Source of the DNA: Obelidium mucronatum
Taxonomy: Eukaryota > Chytridiomycota > Chytridiomycetes > Chytridiales > Chytriomycetaceae
Reading direction: 5' to 3'
NCBI GenBank assembly: GCA_025765595.1
Contig: JAIVFH010000013.1
Location: 248,001 to 312,000 of the forward strand
DNA length: 64,000 bases
Part shown: piece by piece, positions 21,964-33,440 of the stretch
Position numbering within the stretch: position 1 is the first letter of the stretch
Layout of the letters: each line of letters opens with the position of its first letter
The notes under the pieces: model-generated
Databases searched by the model: none
What the model was told of the DNA's origin: nothing
The model's input: only the letters and a program-made list of their open reading frames with translations
Position numbers and translations under genes: made by a program

Positions 21964-24900
21964 ATGATGGCCGCCACGAATCACTCGCGATCGGCGGATC
22001 CTTGGTCTCTCACCACGCAAAGCCACTCCAAAGAAAGCGTCATTAGCAGCAGCTCTAATGCAACCTATTCAGAAATCAGCGGATCCACAGTCCAGAGATC
22101 CAGAATTCTGGATTATGCACCGAGCTCAAACTGGAGCTAGCGCGTCAACAGAGCAGGTAAACCACTTTCGAATAGAGTTGAGATGATGATCCACAATATC
22201 TGATGAGTTTTTTTTTTTGCCGATGGGCCGTCCTTTTTTTCCCGATGTTATTGATGTTGGACAAAAACCAGAGTTTCGATGCTCAGGCTACAATTCACGT
22301 GCAAGAGATGCTGGAAAAACTAGAGTCTTTCTTGTTTCGCGGTATATTTTAAATTGCGTCTTTCGGCTTTCGCGTTGTTGCTTTTCGAAAACTGAAAAAA
22401 TTCTCGTGAGCAGAATCCCCATCACTGACTGGAAACACACAGCTATCTGAAGAATGCGAAGAATGGTCGCATTTTTTCCCTCATATTCGGTATAATACAT
22501 GTTTTTTTTTAAAAAATTCGGTTCTTAACTCAATTTTCTCATCAAATTCACCAGAATTCGGGGCATTAATCAAGCCCCACAAAAAGACCAAGGATATGAT
22601 ATCATTCCACGAACAAAAGCACGAGCATGCAGCCCGTATCTTTATGTGCCTCCGAATCCTTCACGTGCATTTCGAATGGAAGGAATCAAAATCCCGAAAG
22701 AAGCGATAGTGCGGAAAAACCCACCTCTTATAACAACCTCCAATGAAATAAGTACGATTCAAGAGCAGAGTCTATTTGCATGGGAAACCTGTGGCGATTT
22801 CGTTGATTTGTTCCAGAGGAAACAAATTCATTGGTAACAAATTACTTGGAAAAGTAGGTACCGTGAATCTCTAACAACGATCTCGGACATCTCCCAAAAA
22901 TTAGGGCTATTTTTCAATATGCAACAACCACAAAGGCAAAGTCGTCCCCAAAGTTAGAACGCTCCGTCACACCCACACCAAAAGACCCACATTCGCATCG
23001 CAACAAAACTCCGACTTCGTCTACCATCTAGTATACCAATCTCTATTGCTGCGACTTCAGCTAGTTCTTCTTCTAATGCGATGACTGGGCTGGAAGCTTT
23101 GCGGTCTGGATTATCGGACTTGGTACAAGAGATTGGATCCTTAAGTGCTAGTTCGTTTGGTCTTGCTTTGGTTCCTTCTTCTAGTTTTAATGGTGGCTCT
23201 GACGACAAGTATATTCAACGAAGCGCGACTCTACAGCTGAAGCAATCCATGTCAAGTGACTTGTCTTTGGTTTTTGTCCACTGGAAATCGGGATTAACAG
23301 CTTCAAGTGGTGAAGATAGAAATTTTGAAGACGTTGAAGAGCGAGGAATAGATCGTATGTGTGTTTATGATATTTTGGCGATCTTCAAGGTAAAAAAAAT
23401 CCTGTTGGGAATCGGCCATTACATAAACAAAATATTTTTTTTCGAAGGACACAGAATTCTCTATCTTTGAAGTGCATTCCCAATCTCTCAGCAATTTTTT
23501 ATCATCTCAACCTATCGGTCTTGACGTGTACCTTGTCTATGATGCTACGGATCTTCCTGAAATCGTCAATTGCGAGGAAATATTTTCCATTGATGGAGAA
23601 GTAGAAGAGTACTTTGCGCAAGACGACCTGTTGAGTTAATTGTTTTTCCGCATGTTTCTGGAACTTAAAACAAGTATAAATAAATCAGGGAAGACTCAAC
23701 AAGCGACCCGATCCCCCCTTCTCGGCATGCTTACTCAATACGGAAACGTGGTCTGCCTCCAGTCACACCCAACGCAAGCATCCGACAGGATATCATGAGT
23801 CACTTTTTTGACGATCTCTGGAGTGAAGTGATACCGCTGTTCCATCCCCTTCTTTCCCGTTATGAAGGTGACTGAAACTATATTCAAGGAGATATGCGAG
23901 TATTTTTTAATGCGGTGACCTTGACTTTAGATGACCATTCTTCGCGACCAACAACCACAACACCTACACCACACAAAAAACCGCGTCATCCACAATTACC
24001 GCAGCAACGGTTCCCACAAACGCGGGGAATCGGGAAAAGGAATTCAGCCGATATAAACAACTTTTCAAATTACTTCAGTGACGAAGACGATGACAGCATA
24101 ACAGACGAGAACCACATGAACAATAACAATTTTTCATCTGACGATGAGTATGATGATTCTTTGGCAAGAGGGAAACTGTTGAGTAGTGCCATGACAATCA
24201 AATCTGTTCCACTCCAAAAACGAGAGAGCAGTGCGGCTGTCACGCGCAGAAGTATTGATTCGATCGCAAGTGTGGAAGCTGGTGTAGCTGCGATGGTATA
24301 TGGATCTAGGCCTGGAAGCGCTCGGCCTGTTTCTAGTGGGAGGTTGGTTAGTGTTGTTCAAAATGGTGGTGGAGGAACTAGACCGGCAAGTGGAAGAGGG
24401 CTGGATATGTATCAGCAAGCGTTGCATGGATCTAATGCAACTGGGAGATTACAGAGCGCGGCATCAGGAAGTGGTGCTGGCGGAGGAAACCCAAAGACTG
24501 CGCGAAGCGCTGCTGTTCGAAGGTTTGATTTGCATCGCTTCTGCACAGGTTGTTTAACCCTTTTATTGTTAATAGAAGTAGCACGGGTATGAGATTGACG
24601 CCCTTTTCGGCGATGCCTCCGATTGGAGGGTCAGCTTCCATTTCAATGAATGATGTTCTATTTGGGACAAGGTATAGCAGGCCACTTTTTCGTTTTCTAA
24701 CCATTCATAATACTTTTCAACAGCATCGGAATCAATTCAATCAGCAACAAGACGCATGGGTATGGAAATCCTTTCTTCGTTCATTTTATCTGACTTTTTT
24801 ATTCCAAGTGAGGCCAACAATGGAAGACCGTCAACATCACATGGCATCCCTTCTTCGTCCACAAATTCGGCATCGTCAAAAAGGCTCCCTCCGATTCGAA

Positions 24901-25358
24901 TGTCGCATTCGATGGCCCACCAGCAAGAGTTGGATGCAATAGAAAACGTGGCTTTATCCACGCTTAGTAGGGCCAATAACCATAATTCGAGTAGCGCGCT
25001 TACTCAAAGTCCGAAAAATGTGAGTTATTAAATGTAATCGCTTTAATGATGATTGAAAATTCTTGGGTCAGATGAATCGTCACGTCTTGTTCGATACGTC
25101 AGAGCCAGTGGAGTTGATGAAACAAACCCGGAGTGCTTCCCCGCGACCCTATAGTGCCAAGTAAGTTCTTGATTCTGGATGGGGCGATTAAAAGTAACAT
25201 GGGAAAATAGGCGGCAGCCTTCAGGAGGATTCAGAACGCGTCCACATACATCAGCAAGCCGACCACACACTACAGCTTCAACAGCAGGCGCGGCAGCATT
25301 GTCTAGCTCTCAGAAAGTCAGCGCCGTATTAGGGACCCAAATTTTTCGAAAGAAATAA
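21964..25358 (+). CDS. FAM149-family (DUF3719) ciliary protein homologue
   Basis: Likely the homologue of vertebrate FAM149B1, a protein needed for normal primary-cilium structure (Joubert-related). The conserved pieces occur in order across several small exons: a helix VQEMLEKLESFLF; after an intron LSEECEEWSHFFPHIR; then GYDIIPR; then EVEEYFAQDD near 23,615; then PPVTPNASIRQDIMSHFFDD with a following VIPLF helix near 23,760-23,860. The C-terminal half is disordered and Ser/Arg-rich, with PPIG and LPPIRM motifs. The first exon (MMAATNHSRS) is a prediction. Exon borders at 22,850-23,060 and 24,540-25,210 are approximate. Presence of this family suggests an organism with flagellated zoospores. 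Confidence 0.68.
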
Positions 25359-25381
25359 CCTCAATAAATCAGAAGTTGTTA

Positions 25382-26341
25382 ATGAACCCCAATATCGCGC
25401 TTGCTCTGACGGACAATGAGGGCATTGTTCTCGCAGCAGCAAGCAAAGACGTCGCTTTTGTCCTCGGCTCGTTCGTGGTGCGCCGCCCGTCCCGTTGTCG
25501 CCCTTGTGTAACCTCTTCCCAAAGAACGGCGTGGTGAACGACGGCGCAGCTGCGAGTTTTGCGGCGTTCACGCGCGGGTCGGCGCCGTTTGTTGCGGCGC
25601 TGCCGCCGACAGTTGCAGCGCCGTTCTTTGTCGACTGGATTGTTGCCGCCGAGTCGCCGCTTGTGCGCAGCGCCGCCGTCTTTGCGCTTGCGGCGATTCT
25701 GGGCGACAGCGGCGAGATGCGGCGCGTTTCCATCACAGCGGGTACTGCTGTTTGCTGTTTTCTGCGTGCGATTAACGCTCTTACACAGACGATATGTTGT
25801 CAATAACCACAGTCGCATTACCCGCTTGTGACGACGCCGGACTTACGGAGCCGAAAATGCTGTTTGCGGGATTGATTAAACGCGGTGCTTTTGATGTTGT
25901 CGCTGCAGATGTTCGTTACGGGCAAATAAGGTAGATGGTCACACACGGAACTCTATCATCGCGATTTAAACTGTGCCGAGAATTCAGAGCTAAATTCAAT
26001 GGAATTGCCGTCTTACGTCAAGAATTACAGCAAAATGAAACGCTATCGTGCGAGTTATTGACTGAAATGGAGAGTTTGGACGATCTGGAACTGCAAATTA
26101 TCGCGTATTCATCAATGTTTTCTGAAAGCGTGCAGCCATCCCTTCTATCTCAGCAAGTGTATGTCTCTCCGCATAGCGCTCTCCAAAACAATTCATCCGA
26201 GGCCTTGGCATCACTTCGAGAGGGAACCACAGCATATCGAGCCTCACGCGAAACTCTACATTCAAAACCCCTTTCACTTTCAGATGCGTATCATATTGAG
26301 CAAGCGTTGGCGCAATATTACAGAGTTCGGAAACAATGTTA
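25382..26341 (+). CDS. Unknown helical (HEAT/ARM-like) protein
   Basis: I do not recognise this gene. It starts MNPNIALALTDNEG, continues through a GC-rich, Ala-rich helical segment (AAAVFALAAILG-type text, FFVDWIVAAESPLVRSAAVF), and after introns at about 25,741-25,788 and 25,933-25,985 ends with an acidic, Gln-rich helical tail (LRQELQQNETLSCELLTEM) and YYRVRKQC. The spacing of hydrophobic residues suggests HEAT- or ARM-like helix pairs. Between about 25,440 and 25,495 the frame changes. This could be a 74-nt intron with a weak donor (GTCGCT) or a one-base deletion. It begins only 24 bp after the FAM149-like stop, on the same strand, so run-on transcription between the two is possible. Confidence 0.45.
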
Positions 26342-26507
26342 GCCTTGGATTTTGTCCAAAACGAAGAATTTTGGCACGCATATTATTTCTTGTAAGCAAC
26401 CCTATGTTGATCAATAGAACAACCCGAATTTACGTAGTAATGAATGTTGTTAATTGTTGTTTATTCATTCTTCCATTTTCCCTTTTTGCCTTCAATAAAT
26501 CAACAAA

Positions 26508-26964
26508 ATGTTCGCATCTCGACTTCTTCGGGCGGCCGCTTCTGTGCCAAAAGAGAGCACTCTCCTCACCGGCCTCGCTGTGCACCCAAACGCCCGGGCT
26601 GAGCTCACCTCTCTCTATCACCGCGTACTGCACTCCTCGCAGCGTCTCCCTGCCGACTTTGCATACCGAACCAGTGTTGTGGCCATTACTCAGCAGCGTC
26701 TGGCGATCGTTGAGGCCAACACTGAAGTGAAGGACATTGAAGCAGCTATCGACAACGGACAGATCGAAGAACTGCTCAAACAGGCTGAAGACGAGATCTC
26801 TCTCCTTGGAAAGATGGCTGAGTGGGAGGTAACAGCGTCTTCTTGTTATTTTATTTATATTCTTTGTATGAGTGTGTTTCCTCAATTCGTTTGGTTTTTC
26901 GCAGGCGTGGAAGCCTCTTGAAGTCAAGGCACCCGAAGGCCAGTGGACATCAGCACTTGTTTGA
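26508..26964 (+). CDS. NADH:ubiquinone oxidoreductase (complex I) subunit NDUFA5/B13
   Basis: Accessory subunit of respiratory complex I, in the matrix arm at the mitochondrial inner membrane. The N-terminus is a mitochondrial presequence (MFASRLLRAAASVPK). The three-helix core has TLLTGLAVHPNAR, FAYRTSVVAITQQRL and IDNGQIEELLKQAEDE. After an intron near 26,830-26,904 the protein ends WKPLEV then GQW, the usual C-terminal signature of this family. Length is close to the fungal norm. Start chosen at the only ATG preceding the presequence. Confidence 0.92.
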
Positions 26965-27056
26965 ATTCTGCCTTGTCCTTGTTGAATTGGAAATAAAGAA
27001 GATAAACCAGTGGATTAACTTGTAACGTAGTGCTGAAACCAAAAGAAATAAATCAA

Positions 27057-30000
27057 ATGGATCCGTCACTCGCGTTTTCCAACAAGCTCGAGGAAACGCG
27101 ACTTGCGCGCCAGGACGCTGACCGCAACAGAGTGCTCAACATCTGCTCGGCCATTGGCGGCTTCGAGGAGGACGAGGCGTCAGGGACCAGAGTGTACCGG
27201 GCTGGAGACGAGGCTGTCGGTGGGTTGTAAGCAAGCATGACTCCAGCCACTAAAACACACACCATTTAGAGTGCCTCAGAGACCTCAAGAAGATTCTCCG
27301 CTTTGATAACGAGACTGCCGAGAGGAAAGTGTTTGGGATCATTGGCGAATGGAACGTGCTGGCCAGGGACCTGTTACCCCTCCTGCTCGTTACAGACGTC
27401 GGACTCCAACTACAAGACAGCGATGCTCATTGGTAATAGCTTTCGTTTCATCGCACGCTTTGTTTGACCGTTTCTTGGGCACAGTTGAGCTTCTAGTTCC
27501 ATTGACTTGGGCAGTTTCGGACGAATACAAACACTCACCAAATCAAGTTGAAGTACTTCTCAAGTACAAGGAAGCGTTTCTGAATGAATCGGTCTTGCAA
27601 AAGATTGTTCAAGTCCTTTTAAAATCGTTGGCCATTCCTTGGAGGTGCTGCTCACAACGACAAAAATCTGTAACCTAACTCTGAGCTTCATCATCCATAG
27701 AGATCGTCGCGAAAAAGACAACGCCAAAATCCGGTTGATACTCACTCTTTTCCGGAATCTTCTCGCCATCAAAGATCCAGAAGCTTCCGTTGGAGCCTCG
27801 TCTGAATTCCACTACCGCGCCTCGCTTCAAGAGAAATTACTCCTCTGTTTCTACAATGCAAATGTCTTGCAGCTTATACTTACGTTTGCCGCATCTATGG
27901 AGGAGAAGGAGTTTTCCGACTATAATATGATTATCCTCGAAATCGTGTATCTGATGTTCAGGGATCGAAGCGTCGCGTCGATTTTGGAATCAACTCAGGT
28001 TGGTGGTTTCGTGAATGCCAAGCTAGTTTCTCGTAGTAATGGCTTTTGTAGGTTTTGGAAGCGGAAACCCTGCTGAAACTGGCAAAACAAGAGTTGATAA
28101 CAAAGTCCGCACGGCCGATGAAGAGAAGGCATTCTCGATTTGGGGGAACTTTGTCTTTAAGTCTGGGGGTTAGTAGTTTTCAAAGTTTTTTTTCGACCAG
28201 TGGATCCTCAACTGATTTTATCAAATAGAATGGGAAATTGGTCAACTTTTACAATCCAACCACAGCTCTTAAATCCGTGGAGAGCGCAATGGATATAGGA
28301 AAGACCAAGGGTCGAACTACCAAGAAGGGCCAATCGGTCAGTTGCTGCTTGTTCTAGCCCAAAGATCATTGATGGTATTTTTAAAACCAGGAAGCAGTAA
28401 CGAAAAACGCAATCAGAAACGAGAAGGCGAAAGCCGCACTTCGTGAAACTGCTGACTCATTCCTAGAAAACTCTTTCAACGGTATAGGCCTTAATGGATG
28501 TATTCTCCAAACTGACGTTTACTGGTAGCCTTAATTGCATCTGTCAAGGACGATATTGATAAAGAACGACAGCATGTCGTGGAAGGAGACTACCTGCGTT
28601 TCCTTGTGGTTGTGAAGTTCTTTTTGGAATACCAAGTTGAATTGCTGAAGGTCAGTACAAATGAAGAGCGAAACTTCGTGAGCCATAAAGACTAATCCCA
28701 AAAATATAAGGTGACTGATGAAGAAGGGAAGGAAAAGTACGACTTCGACACTGTGACGGACTTCATCAATTCGAGATCAATGATGTTTGTGACTAAACGC
28801 ATGCAAATCTATTTGGAAGAAAAGGTTTGGAAGGTTGTTTTTTTTGGTGAAGCGTACCAACGTCTGCTTAGAATTGGTCCGAATTGCAATCTTCTCTGGA
28901 GTGCCTGAAACAAATGGTTGTTTTTTATTCTTGTGTTGGATCAAACTGTGTTTATTAAACGGGACCACAGCTTATCACTCTGAACGCTATGGCTGTGTGT
29001 GGCAACGAAGAATTTCAAGACGCGTCCAATAACATCCAAAATAACTTGTATTACGAAGCATACATCATCGAGGCCATTGCTCACTTGTGCAAGTCGTATA
29101 AAGATCAATCATTTGGGTTCGTTTTCAGTAACACGACGCTGACATTATTCAATTAAAACATTTACATTTAATTCATTTAGATACCTCAAGAACCTTGTGG
29201 AAACGGTTCACATCTTCCTTAAAATGCTTGAAAAGTTTTCAAAATCGAAAGCTTTCATGGTTGTCCGAAGGAAAAAAAGGCAGCAGAAAGCGAAAAGTTC
29301 CACTTCCAAGAAGGGTCTTACGGCGGAGGAAACAAGCGTCGCACTTCCAGCCAATGAGGAAGAAGAAGATGGTGGCTTCCAGGATGAAAATTATGTCAAG
29401 CGACAATGCACCGAGCATGAATTCCAATTTGGAAAGATCGAGATGGACTTTGCGTATGAGAATGTTGTCCACACGTATGTTCAGTTGCTGCAAGGATATC
29501 ATGAACTGGAACCCAAGTATTTGCATTATGCGACAACGTTATTGCATCGGGTGTTTATAAAGGCTAAAATGGAACCATTGCTGTACAAGGTAATGAAGTG
29601 TTCTTTTTTTGCCCCATATACCACAATAACCTGCTAATTTTTTTTTCGGAAGCTTTCCACTTTGGAGCTGTTCAATCGCATTATACTGGACGAAAAAACA
29701 ATGGAGCCAAGCAAGGAGTTCAAAGAACTGAAGGAGTTCATTCGCTATGTAGTGAAAAAGTTTGTTGCCAAGGCAAAAGAGTATCCATTACTTTTTGTGG
29801 AGGTGACAACTCTTTTTTTATTTTTTGAGAAGTCTTTCAAAACCAACCAACAAAATGCAGGTTCTGTTTCCAAAAAACAGATCAGATTGTCGACGGATTC
29901 TTCATGGAGCAGATGATGACGACAATATGAACGGCGAAGGCCGGGACGATAATGATGGAGATGGGGAATTTGGAAAGAAAAAAGCTGATGCTCTGTATGT

Positions 30001-31479
30001 CCAGTTTTTTTTCTCGCGGTTACGGTTTCTATTGACTCATCTATTTAATCTGTAGTTCTGATGGAGAGTTGGAAGTCCAACGAGACTTGACTTGGTCTCA
30101 AAAAGTAGGCGTGATTGTGTCAATTATGGCTCAGGAAGACAAAGTGGCTCTTTTGGAGTGGCTTGAAACGGTAAGTCGAAAAGTAACAACTAAATTTCGT
30201 TCCAAGTTTAACACTATACTGCTTCCAAGACACTCACTTCTGTTGCTACCAAGCGAATGTTTGACGAAGAGCAACCTGATGTGGAAATTCAAAACTTTGA
30301 TCTGACGGAAGCAGCAGCGCCGCTTCAGAACGTGTCTACCGCACTGAAGAAGGATAAAAAGTTGCACTTACTGCTGGAGTTGATGAAGGTTACAAAGTTC
30401 ATTGAAGGAGGTGAGGAAAATCATGTTTTCACTTATGTGATAGGTTCCTGATTATCTTCTACGATATTTTACTTCAGACTCTGATATTCGATGGATCATT
30501 GAAAAGGAAAGATCCGCCGATGATATCATAAGTGATGTCAAGTTTATTCGGCACTTTATCGAAGAGCCCCTGGATCCACAAGGGAAACCTCTCCATAAAA
30601 TGATTAAAAAGAAGCCTAAAAAGCGTGCTCCAAAGAAGAAGGCCGAGAAGGAAGAAGATGGAGATGAAGAAGAGGAGAAAGAAAATAAGAAGAAGAAGCC
30701 AGAGAAGGTGCCACAAGCCTTTCTGTCGAAACAGGTAAAGCAAAAAAAATATCTGCCAAAGTCTTTGTTTGACTTACTAGTTGAAATTTGCTTTTTTTCT
30801 GGTTAGTTCATTGACGATTCCGATGATGACTGATGATGCTGCTTTCTTTGAGGCAGAGCGTCAACGACGTTTGAAGGCTGCAGAGCTGGCCTGGTGCCTG
30901 CTGTTGGATTCCTCGGAAACCAAGAAACATCCTGCTTCTACCACAGCGAAAGCAACTGTTGAGAAGACGCGCAAAAAGGTCGCAACTCCTAGCTGAAATC
31001 GGTGCATTCCTCCGATGACGACGAATCTTCTGCTTCTGATAGCGAAACAGCCGACGATGAGTCTGACATTGACATGAAGAGAAAGGAATCAAAGCAAGTA
31101 ACAAAGAAGTTATCAAAGACAGTTTCAAAGAAGCCAGCGGAGAAGACGTCGACGAATGTACCAAAGGATGAATCAAAGGAGGAATTACAGGAGGAGCCGA
31201 AGCAAAAACCAGTCCACAAAGTCAATCACCAGCAACAAACGATCAATATTCTCCTCCGACGAAGAAGAAGACGAAGATGACGTTCCGAAACTCTCGTTTT
31301 CGAAGGCGAACAGTAGCCCCATGGATCTTACTGCACCTGATACAAATCTCAAGCGGAAAGTAGAGTCTGAAGAAGCTGCACCAGAAGAATCAGCTCCAAG
31401 TTTGAGCGTCGTCGCCGAATCGCAAGGGCCCCCCAAAAAGATTCGGAAGAATATGGTGTTTGATTCGGATTCGGATTGA
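27057..31479 (+). CDS. TOF1: Timeless/Tof1/Swi1 replication-fork protection protein
   Basis: Large scaffold of the fork protection complex (with Tipin/Csm3), which couples helicase and polymerase and mediates the replication checkpoint. The N-terminal TIMELESS domain has LNICSAIGGFEED, CLRDLKKILRFDNE, ARDLLPLL, ELLVPLTWAV and DNAKIRLILTLFRNLLAI. The middle has YNPTTALKS and DFINSRSMMFVTKRM. The C-terminus alternates basic (KKKPKKRAPKKK-like) and acidic Ser-rich stretches, as in other family members. About a dozen introns of 45-75 nt are read. At 27,388-27,402 the frame must shift by one base between ARDLLPLL and SDSNYKTAML. Deleting one base, or removing the heptamer GTTACAG, restores it. The stop at 31,479 is followed by a gene-free region. 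Confidence 0.9.
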
Positions 31480-31921
31480 ATAAAATTGTGATTCTAGTGA
31501 TTATCACTGTTGTTTCATATTTGCGCTTTGGACTTCCACCTGCAGCGTGCAGGGGTTCAAGGCCGTCACCTGTTTTTACTGAGCCCAGATCCAAGGCGTG
31601 ACAAACAACCCCTTTCAAATCCTTCCAGAATCACTTTGTCACGTGTGAATCCATTCAAACATCTCTGAATGTCATCTGATTTGAACTGGTTTGCGTTGAG
31701 AAGGAAGATGGTGAGGTTTTCTGTGGTTGACACTATTTTTTATATCTGTCATAACTTCTCCGACCGCATTCCACCCAAAAATAACTGAACAATACTTAAT
31801 GATGGAAATCTTCTGCTAAATACTTTGCCACTTTCAAAATTGTGAATCCATTTGATAATACATGCATGAAAGAATGGTATTAAAAACTGAACCATTCAGA
31901 GCAAGGAACCACGACGAAAGA
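31480..31921. other. Spacer before the repeat array
   Basis: About 440 bp between the Timeless stop and the first unit of the tandem array. I see no convincing coding frame on either strand, no tRNA-like fold and no further copy of the repeat. Confidence 0.5.
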
Positions 31922-33440
31922 AATCGGCTATAACATCTGCTCCCACCATTGCCGCCAGGGAGGTATGACCTAGTGCTCTCTAGGAGTAGTCACGGCACGG
32001 CAGGCACTGGTCGCGCAAGCGGGTGGGGAGGTCTTGGATGTTTATGCAAGGAGCTGCGAAACCTGCAACAAAAAAATCGCGATTTAGTCACCAATGAATG
32101 GGAATTATAACAGAGAGAATAAACAAGGAGAAGGCAAATTTTACCAGCCCAGAGCACGCCACCTTGACAGACAAAAGGAATCGGCTACAACATCTGCTCC
32201 CACCATTGCCGCCAGGGAGGCATGACTAGTGCTCTCCAGGAGTAGTCACGGCACGGCAGGCACTGGTCGCGCAAGGTGGGGAGGTCTTGGATGTTTATGC
32301 AAGGAGCTGCGAAACCTGCAACAAAAAATTGCGATTTAGACACCAATGAATGGGAATTATAACAGAGAGAATAAACAAGGAGAAGGCAAATTTTACCAGC
32401 CCAGAGCACGCCACCTTGACAGACAAGAGGAATCGGCTACAACATCTGCTCCCACCATTGCTGCCAGGGAGGCATGACTAGTGCTCTCCAGGAGTAGTCA
32501 TGGCACGGCAGGCACTGGTCGCGCAAGGTGGGGAGGTCTTGGATGTTTATGCAAGGAGCTGCGAAACCTGCAACAAAAAATTGCGACTTAGTCACCAATG
32601 AATGGGAATTATAACAGAGAGAATAAACAAGGAGAAGGCAAATTTTACCAGCCCAGAGCACGCCACCTTGACAGACAAGAGGAATCGGCTACAACATCTG
32701 CTCCCACCATTGCCGCCAGGGAGGTATGACCTAGTGCTCTCTAGGAGTAGTCACGGCACGGCAGGCACTGGTCGTGCAAGCGGGTGGGGAGGTCTTGGAT
32801 GTTTATGCAAGGAGCTGCGAAACCTGCAACAAAAAAATCGCGATTTAGTCACCAATGAATGGGAATTATAACAGAGAGAATAAACAAGGAGAAGGCAAAT
32901 TTTACCAGCCCAGAGCACGCCACCTTGACAGACAAAAGGAATCGGCCACAACATCTGCTCCCACCATTGCCGCCAGGGAGGTATGACTAGTGCTCTCCAG
33001 GAGTAGTCACGGCACGGCAGGCACTGGTCGCGCAAGGTGGGGAGGTCTTGGATGTTTATGCTAGGAGCTGCGAAACCTGCAACAAAAAAATCGCGGTTTA
33101 GTCACCAATGTATGGGAACAACAAATTTCCACAAAGAATAAGAAAGGCAAGCCTACCAGCTCAGAGCACGCCACCTTGACAGACAAAAGGAATCGGCTAC
33201 AACATCTGCTCCCACCATTGCCGCCAGGGAGGCATGACTAGTGCTCTCCAGGAGTAGTCACGGCGCGGCAGGCACTGGTCGCGCAAGGTGGGGAGGTCTT
33301 GGATGTTTATGCAAGGAGCGGCGAAACCTGCAAGAAAAAATCGAGAGTTAGTAACCAATGAATGGCAACAACCTGTGTAATAATATAAGTCAGTGTTTGG
33401 AAAAAACGCGACACGTTTAATAATAAAGTACTTACGGAAA
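31922..33440 (-). repeat. Tandem array of ~252-257 bp units with splice-like signals
   Basis: Six units start at about 31,922, 32,179, 32,431, 32,683, 32,940 and 33,191 (anchor AATCGGC); the last is partial and decays by about 33,360-33,440. Units are nearly identical. On the minus strand each unit has a donor-like G|GTAAAATTTGCC and, 82 nt later (for example 32,396 to 32,315), a pyrimidine tract with an acceptor-like TTTTTTGTTGCAG. The ~170-nt blocks between these read FAAPCINIQDLPTLRDQ, CLPCRDYSWRALVMPPW and RQWWEQML then a stop, in one frame. In the unit at 32,940 that stop codon is a Trp codon. 170 is not a multiple of three, so splicing would not keep one frame. It could be repeated exons, a non-coding RNA array, or a satellite. 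Confidence 0.9.

Noticed and set aside
25400..25820. Minus-strand Arg-rich frames opposite the 25.4-kb gene
   Set aside because: Antisense to an Ala-rich, GC-rich exon; composition alone explains the absence of stops.
31500..31640. Possible tRNA-like GGGGTTCAAGGCC segment
   Set aside because: The T-loop-like string has no matching acceptor stem, D-arm or anticodon arm around it.
31922..33440. CRISPR-like array
   Set aside because: Units are ~252 bp and nearly identical along their full length, without short repeats and unique spacers, and the setting is a eukaryotic genome.
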